From Streptosporangiaceae bacterium (lineage in GTDB: Bacteria > Actinomycetota > Actinomycetes > Streptosporangiales > Streptosporangiaceae), in assembly GCA_030040475.1 (NCBI GenBank), contig JASHTQ010000193.1, positions 1 to 16,389 on the forward strand: a stretch of DNA of 16,389 bases, read 5' to 3'. Of this stretch, positions 12,900 to 16,389 are shown in pieces. The notes beneath the pieces are model-generated. The model did not search any database and was not told the origin of the DNA. It saw only the letters and a program-made list of their open reading frames with translations. The position numbers were made by a program, and so were the translations under genes. Each line of letters opens with the position of its first letter. Position 1 is the stretch's first letter.

Positions 12900-13522
12900 A
12901 CATCCACGAGGAAATGAGCCAGGACGAGGTCCTGAACGCGGTGGCCGACTCGCTGTCCGCATCGCCGCTGCCCGGGCGCCCGGAACCGGCCACGATCATG
13001 GCCAGGGGCCGCGCTCGCCGGCACCGCCGGCGGGCCGGAATCGGCCTGGCCACCGCCGCGGCCGCCGCGGCGTCGGCAATCGGCCTGGCGGGCGTGCTGG
13101 CCGGCGGCGCCGCCCCGGCGCTGGCCGGCGGGCAGGTCCGCACCACGGCCTTCACGCTCGTCAAGAACGCAAACGGCACGGTCACGCTGACCTTGACCAT
13201 GGGCCAGATGTTCAACCCGATCGCGCTCCAGCAGGCGCTCGCGCAGGACGGCATCCCGGCCCTGGTCAAGACGGGAACGGACTGCACGTCGGATCCCGAA
13301 CCCGGGGCGGCGGCGGACGTCCTGACCGTCGAGCTACCGGACGGCAGCCCGGTGACCGGCACGCCGGGTAGCAGGGTCCAGATACCCGGCGATGCCGTGA
13401 ACGTGATCGATCCCGCGGCGATACCGGCCGGCGCGGAGCTGTTCTTCGACTACCTGAACAACCACAGCCTGATGTTCCACCTCATCGACGCCGGCTCCCA
13501 CACCTGCGCCGCCGACTCCTGA
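12896..13522 (+). CDS. Single-TM protein, probable anti-sigma factor
   Basis: A 208-residue protein starting at the GTG that overlaps the sigma stop codon. Residues 1-46 are cytosolic (EEMSQDEVLNAVADSLSA, then a basic RGRARRHRRR patch). A hydrophobic Ala-rich segment at about 48-70 (GIGLATAAAAAASAIGLAGV) is a membrane anchor, and the rest should lie outside, with two cysteines (130, 204) that could pair. No zinc-binding HxxxCxxC motif is present, so it is not a classical ZAS anti-sigma domain. The assignment rests on the 4-bp overlap with the ECF gene and the topology. A CDNSTD-type lipoprotein is excluded, since no lipobox Cys follows the segment. Confidence 0.65.
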   Translation: MNIHEEMSQDEVLNAVADSLSASPLPGRPEPATIMARGRARRHRRRAGIGLATAAAAAASAIGLAGVLAGGAAPALAGGQVRTTAFTLVKNANGTVTLTLTMGQMFNPIALQQALAQDGIPALVKTGTDCTSDPEPGAAADVLTVELPDGSPVTGTPGSRVQIPGDAVNVIDPAAIPAGAELFFDYLNNHSLMFHLIDAGSHTCAADS

Positions 13523-13542
13523 AGCGTGGCGCTTGGGACGCG

Positions 13543-13597
13543 CGCCACCGTTCGTTCGGTAAAAAAGATTTTCAATTCTTCTGAACGGGAGGTGGCG
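13543..13597. repeat. Two-tier hairpin with AT core, copy 2
   Basis: CGCCACC (13543-13549) pairs with GGTGGCG (13591-13597), and CGTTCGG (13553-13559) with CTGAACG (13581-13587, one mismatch), with 3-nt internal bulges and a 21-nt AT-rich centre starting TAAAAAAGATTTT. The inner core matches copy 1 at 5118-5165, while the outer arms differ but remain complementary. It starts 21 bp after the anti-sigma stop, so a transcript-end function is possible here. Confidence 0.65.
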
Positions 13598-13643
13598 GGA
13601 GGGCCGCATACGAGCGCGTTGTTACGGGGGTGCGGGCGGGCGG

Positions 13644-13715
13644 TCAGCGGCCGGGCAGGCGGGTGGTGATCTTCTGCACCAGCCAGCCGTTGCCGTCCGG
13701 TGTGACCGGTCCCAC
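13644..13715 (-). pseudogene. Short coding-like fragment, possible gene tail
   Basis: A 23-codon minus-strand frame from GTG 13715 to TGA 13644-13646 reads VGPVTPDGNGWLVQKITTRL and ends PGR. It has high third-position GC and looks like a protein C-terminus, but no upstream coding sequence continues it: the exporter's operator lies immediately before. Family unknown. Confidence 0.25.
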
Positions 13716-13733
13716 ACCGCGCCCCGGAAGAAA

Positions 13734-13784
13734 CGAAGTAGGGAGCTGCGTTTAGTTCGGCAGTAAACGCAGATAAGTACTTCG
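13734..13784. promoter_or_regulatory. 51-bp nested inverted repeat, likely TetR operator
   Basis: Outer arms CGAAGTA (13734-13740) and TACTTCG (13778-13784) enclose, across 5-bp spacers on each side, inner arms CTGCGTTTA (13746-13754) and TAAACGCAG (13764-13772) with a 9-bp centre. All arms pair perfectly and the whole is exactly symmetric. It ends 19 bp before the MFS start. TetR proteins bind such palindromes; the co-transcribed TetR gene at 15357 is the obvious candidate. Confidence 0.75.
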
Positions 13785-13803
13785 CTTCGTCGCAGGGGAT
13801 TTC

Positions 13804-15357
13804 ATGACAACTCTGGAGTCATCAACCACGCGGGTACCGGCGGGCGCGACCGGCGCCGCCGCGGACCCGCACTACGCCAGGCGCTGGTGGATCCTGGCGC
13901 TGCTGGGAATCGCGCAGCTCATGGTCGTGCTCGACGCCACGATCGTGAACATCGCGCTGCCGCACGCGCAGGCCGCGCTCGGCTTCTCCAACGCCGACCG
14001 GCAGTGGATCGTGACCGGCTACTCGCTCGCGTTCGGCAGCCTGCTGCTGCTCGGCGGGCGGATCGCCGACCTGTTCGGCCGCAAGCGGGTCTTCCTGATC
14101 GGGGTCGTCGGGTTCGCCGCCGCGTCGGCGTTCGGCGGCGCCGCGCAGAACTTCGGCATGCTGCTGACCGGCCGGGTCATCCAGGGAGCGTTCGGCGCGC
14201 TGCTCGCGCCCGCCACGTTGTCGCTGCTCACCACCACGTTCACGAGCCCGGCCGAGCGCGGCAAGGCGACCGGCATCTACGGCGGCATCGCCGGCGCCGG
14301 CGCGTCCGTCGGGCTGCTGCTCGGCGGCGTCCTGACCGAGTACCTGGACTGGCGCTGGGTCATGTACGTCAACGTGGTGATCGCCGTGATCGCGTTCGCC
14401 GGCGGCGTCACGCTGCTGCGCCACGTCACCTCGGCGCAGCGCCCTCGGCTCGACCTAGTGGGCACGGTGCTGGCGGGCCTCGGCCTGTTCAGCCTGGTCT
14501 ACGGGTTCTCGCACGTGTCGATGGCGCCCGGCAGCACGGGCTGGACGCAGCCGGTCACGCTGGTCACGCTGATCGGCGGGGCCGTCCTGCTCGCTCTGTT
14601 CGTCGTCGCCGAGCGCCGGGTGGCGCATCCGCTGCTGCCGCTTCGCGTCATCGGTGACCGCAACCGGGCCGGCGCGTACCTGGCGATGTTCCTGGCCGCG
14701 ATCGGCATGTTCGGGGTGTTCCTGTTCCTGACGTACTACCTGGAGGACACCCTGGCTTACAGCGCGGTGAAGACCGGCGCCGCGTTCCTGCCGCTGACGC
14801 TGATCCTGGTCGTGGTCGCGGCGGGCGGCAACACGATCCTGCTGTCCCGGGTCAGCGCGCGGGCGCTTGTCCCGTCCGGGCTGGCGCTTGCCGCGGTCGG
14901 CATGGCGTTGCTGAGCCGGATCGGCCTGCACGCCAACTATGCTGCGGACGTGCTGCCTACGCTGCTCGTGGTCGGCTTCGGGCTCGGCCTGGTGTTCGCG
15001 CCGGCGTTCACCCTCGGCACGCTGGGCGTCGACCGTGACGACGCGGGCGTGGCGTCCGCGACGATCAACGTCGCGCAGCAGATCGGCGGGTCGATCGGCA
15101 CCTCGCTGCTGAACACGATCGCGGCCACCGCCGCCGCCGGCTACGTGGCGGCGCACGCCGCGTCGGTCGCCTCGGCGGCCTCGGCCGCCGGCCGGCAGCT
15201 CGTCGTGGCGAACTCGCTGATCCACAGCTACCACGTCGTGTTCTGGGTGGCGGCGGGGATCTACGTCGGCGCGGCGGTGCTGACCGCCCTGCTGCTGCGG
15301 CCCGGGGTGGCGCTGCCTTCCGGCGCGGATTCCGAGGTTGCGGCGGTGCACGCCTGA
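13804..15357 (+). CDS. DHA2-family MFS drug exporter (EmrB/QacA type)
   Basis: A 517-residue membrane protein with about 14 hydrophobic segments, the length and topology of DHA2 proton-coupled exporters. Motif D1 LDATIVNIALP is at 43-53, motif A GGRIADLFGRKRVFLIG at 84-100, motif B RVIQGAFGALLAPA at 124-137, and motif C GGIAGAGASVGLLLGGVL at 160-177, diagnostic for antiporters. It should export toxic hydrophobic compounds or an endogenous metabolite across the cytoplasmic membrane. ATG 13804 has AGGGGAT about 5 nt upstream. The stop overlaps the TetR start by one base (TGATG), and the large palindrome upstream points to repression by that TetR, with relief by a substrate of the pump. Confidence 0.93.
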   Translation: MTTLESSTTRVPAGATGAAADPHYARRWWILALLGIAQLMVVLDATIVNIALPHAQAALGFSNADRQWIVTGYSLAFGSLLLLGGRIADLFGRKRVFLIGVVGFAAASAFGGAAQNFGMLLTGRVIQGAFGALLAPATLSLLTTTFTSPAERGKATGIYGGIAGAGASVGLLLGGVLTEYLDWRWVMYVNVVIAVIAFAGGVTLLRHVTSAQRPRLDLVGTVLAGLGLFSLVYGFSHVSMAPGSTGWTQPVTLVTLIGGAVLLALFVVAERRVAHPLLPLRVIGDRNRAGAYLAMFLAAIGMFGVFLFLTYYLEDTLAYSAVKTGAAFLPLTLILVVVAAGGNTILLSRVSARALVPSGLALAAVGMALLSRIGLHANYAADVLPTLLVVGFGLGLVFAPAFTLGTLGVDRDDAGVASATINVAQQIGGSIGTSLLNTIAATAAAGYVAAHAASVASAASAAGRQLVVANSLIHSYHVVFWVAAGIYVGAAVLTALLLRPGVALPSGADSEVAAVHA

Positions 15358-15998
15358 TGAGCGCCTCCGCGGCGTCCGTCGGTGAGCCTCGGCGGCTTCG
15401 GGCGGACGCCGCCCGCAACCGGCAGAAGCTGATCGACGCCGCCGCGGAGGTGTTCGCCGCGCGCGGCCTGGACGCGACGCTCGACGACATCGCGCGGCAC
15501 GCCGGGGTCAACGTCGCCACCGCGTACCGGCATTTCGCCAACAAGCACGAGCTCGCCCGCGAGTTCCTGCGCCAGTGCGTGGACCGTGCCGTAGCGATCG
15601 CCGACTCAGCCGCCGACCAGCCCGATCCCTGGGTCGGGCTGACTGTGTTCCTTGAGCAGACGCTCGAGCTGATCTCGTCCAACCGCGCGCTGGTTGACGT
15701 GCTGAAGCGGGCCTACGGCGTGGAGCAGTTCGCCGACCTGGTGCACCGGACCACGGCGGCGCTCGAGCGGCTGCTGGCCCGGGGCCGGGAGGCCGGGGTG
15801 ATCCGCGCGGACGTCGCCGCGACCGACTTCGCGCCCATCCTGGAGATGCTCAGCGCCATCACCGGCACCGGCGTCCCCGGCCTGCCGCACCGTTACATCG
15901 GCCTCATCCTCGCCGGGCTGCGCCCCGGCGGGGAACGGTTGCCCGGGCGGCCGCCGACCGAGGAACTGCTGCGGCAGGTCGCGGCGGCCAAGCCCTGA
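15357..15998 (+). CDS. TetR/AcrR-family transcriptional regulator
   Basis: A 213-residue regulator. The N-terminal DNA-binding domain includes RNRQKLIDAAAEVFAARGLD (20-39) and the helix-turn-helix TLDDIARHAGVNVATAYRHF (41-60), followed by ANKHELAREFL. The C-terminal ligand domain carries ATDFAPILEMLSAITG, common in TetR_C domains of actinobacterial pump regulators. Its ATG overlaps the exporter stop, so the two genes share one transcript, and the 51-bp symmetric element at 13734-13784 is the likely operator, giving negative autoregulation of pump and repressor. Ligand unknown. Confidence 0.93.
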   Translation: MSASAASVGEPRRLRADAARNRQKLIDAAAEVFAARGLDATLDDIARHAGVNVATAYRHFANKHELAREFLRQCVDRAVAIADSAADQPDPWVGLTVFLEQTLELISSNRALVDVLKRAYGVEQFADLVHRTTAALERLLARGREAGVIRADVAATDFAPILEMLSAITGTGVPGLPHRYIGLILAGLRPGGERLPGRPPTEELLRQVAAAKP

Positions 15999-16021
15999 CC
16001 GCCGCGCTGGCGGGCGGCGCC
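15999..16021 (+). terminator. Weak GC hairpin after the TetR gene
   Basis: CCGCC and GGCGG (about 16001-16015) form a short stem right after the TetR stop. There is no T-tract, so it is at best a weak terminator. Confidence 0.25.
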
Positions 16022-16152
16022 CTAGTCCCAGCAGAGGCAGAACGGCTTGCCGGCCGGGTCGGCGACGTCCGCCACCGAGTCGGCCCACAGCCGAAGACCC
16101 AGCGCACCTGTGTGAGCTTGAAGCTCTGCCCGCGGACCCGGGCGCGGCCGAC
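16022..16152 (-). pseudogene. Frameshifted VOC/glyoxalase-type C-terminal remnant
   Basis: On the minus strand the frame ending at TAG 16022-16024 encodes LWADSVADVADPAGKPFCLC followed by WD. DPAGxPFCLC is the typical end of VOC-superfamily (glyoxalase/bleomycin-resistance-like) proteins. Just upstream the coding-like sequence RGQSFKLTQVRWVFG continues in a different frame, with a shift near 16090. No start codon or N-terminal half of the domain is present before the next gene's end at 16204. I read it as a decayed gene; the upstream limit is approximate. Confidence 0.45.
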
Positions 16153-16203
16153 ACCGCCACCGTCAACTCTGCGCCGGCAGCCGCGCCTGGTCCCGCCCGG
16201 CCG

Positions 16204-16389
16204 TCAGGTGTAGATGTGCTTTCCGGGTCCCTCGTCGAGGACGGGGTAGTCGTCGCTTCCGGCCGGCGGGGGGTCTGCCAGCGGCCCGGAGTGCTCCGCC
16301 GGCCAGGCCGCCCGGTCCTCCCGCCAGGAGCCGTCGTGACGGGCCGGCCCGGCCAGCAGCCCGGTGCTCGCGTAGCCGGACTTCCACGG
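16204..16389 (-). CDS. C-terminal end of an unidentified gene, cut by window edge
   Basis: The minus-strand frame open from the right edge to TGA 16204-16206 gives 61 residues, beginning PWKSGYASTGLLAGPARHDG and ending PVLDEGPGKHIYT. Codon third positions are almost all G or C, unlike the other two minus-strand frames here. The stretch is hydrophilic, rich in Pro, Gly and Asp, and looks like a disordered tail. I do not recognise the family. The start lies beyond the window. Confidence 0.55.
   Translation of the reverse strand, partial: PWKSGYASTGLLAGPARHDGSWREDRAAWPAEHSGPLADPPPAGSDDYPVLDEGPGKHIYT

Larger units (their letters stand above)
13523..13803. other. Regulatory interval before the exporter operon
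   Basis: About 280 bp containing, in order, the second two-tier hairpin (13543-13597), a short minus-strand coding-like fragment (13644-13715) and the 51-bp nested inverted repeat before the MFS gene. No complete gene is supported. Confidence 0.55.

Overview
The window is high-GC DNA (roughly 70% G+C by eye, very high third-position GC, many GTG/TTG starts). It carries families typical of filamentous actinomycetes: STAS/RsbW-type sigma regulators, a stand-alone WD40 propeller, several LacI/TetR regulators and an ECF sigma factor. A Streptomyces- or Streptosporangiales-like soil actinobacterium is the best guess; nothing here fixes the genus.

Region 1 (1-4139), accessory and partly decayed. 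A 3'-to-5' pair encodes a STAS anti-sigma antagonist and an RsbW-like ATP-binding anti-sigma protein (704-1042 and 241-729, minus strand, overlapping). Opposite it lie fossils of a second such module: the C-terminal end of an RsbW-like protein running by a GTGA overlap into a 31-codon STAS fragment (1219-1451, plus). A 14-blade WD40 protein (1438-3393, minus) follows. Divergent from it is a two-gene unit with a possible leaderless promoter: an acidic 56-residue protein and a signal-less NlpC/P60-like cysteine peptidase.

Region 2 (4140-5671), small genes and repeats. Two tandem 31-bp hairpin units and three tandem 30-bp units lie in a gene-free stretch. Then come a tandem-duplicated muconolactone-isomerase-fold protein (4491-5084, minus), a 71-residue protein (5316-5531, minus), and an AT-rich island with two TTTCGAAA palindromes.

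Region 3 (5672-12260), a probable catabolic island flanked by two LacI-family regulators. A perfect 16-bp LacI-type palindrome overlaps a promoter (6840-6878) in front of a four-gene operon: metallophosphoesterase, APC-type permease, NTF2/SnoaL-like protein and a divergent S-adenosylhomocysteine-hydrolase-like NAD enzyme. The last keeps the fold motifs but has changed or lost several residues used by true SAH hydrolases. I infer uptake and breakdown of a nucleoside-like or related compound; this is the most interesting system in the window.

Region 4 (12261-13522): an ECF-type sigma factor overlapping by 4 bp a one-TM protein that is probably its anti-sigma factor.

Region 5 (13523-15998): a DHA2-type 14-TM MFS exporter and a TetR regulator overlapping by 1 bp. 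They are preceded by a striking 51-bp nested inverted repeat that is likely the TetR operator. After this come a degraded VOC/glyoxalase tail and the C-terminus of an unidentified minus-strand gene cut by the window edge.

A two-tier hairpin with a conserved AT-rich core occurs twice (5118-5165 and 13543-13597) with different but self-complementary outer arms. No known feature type I can name explains it.
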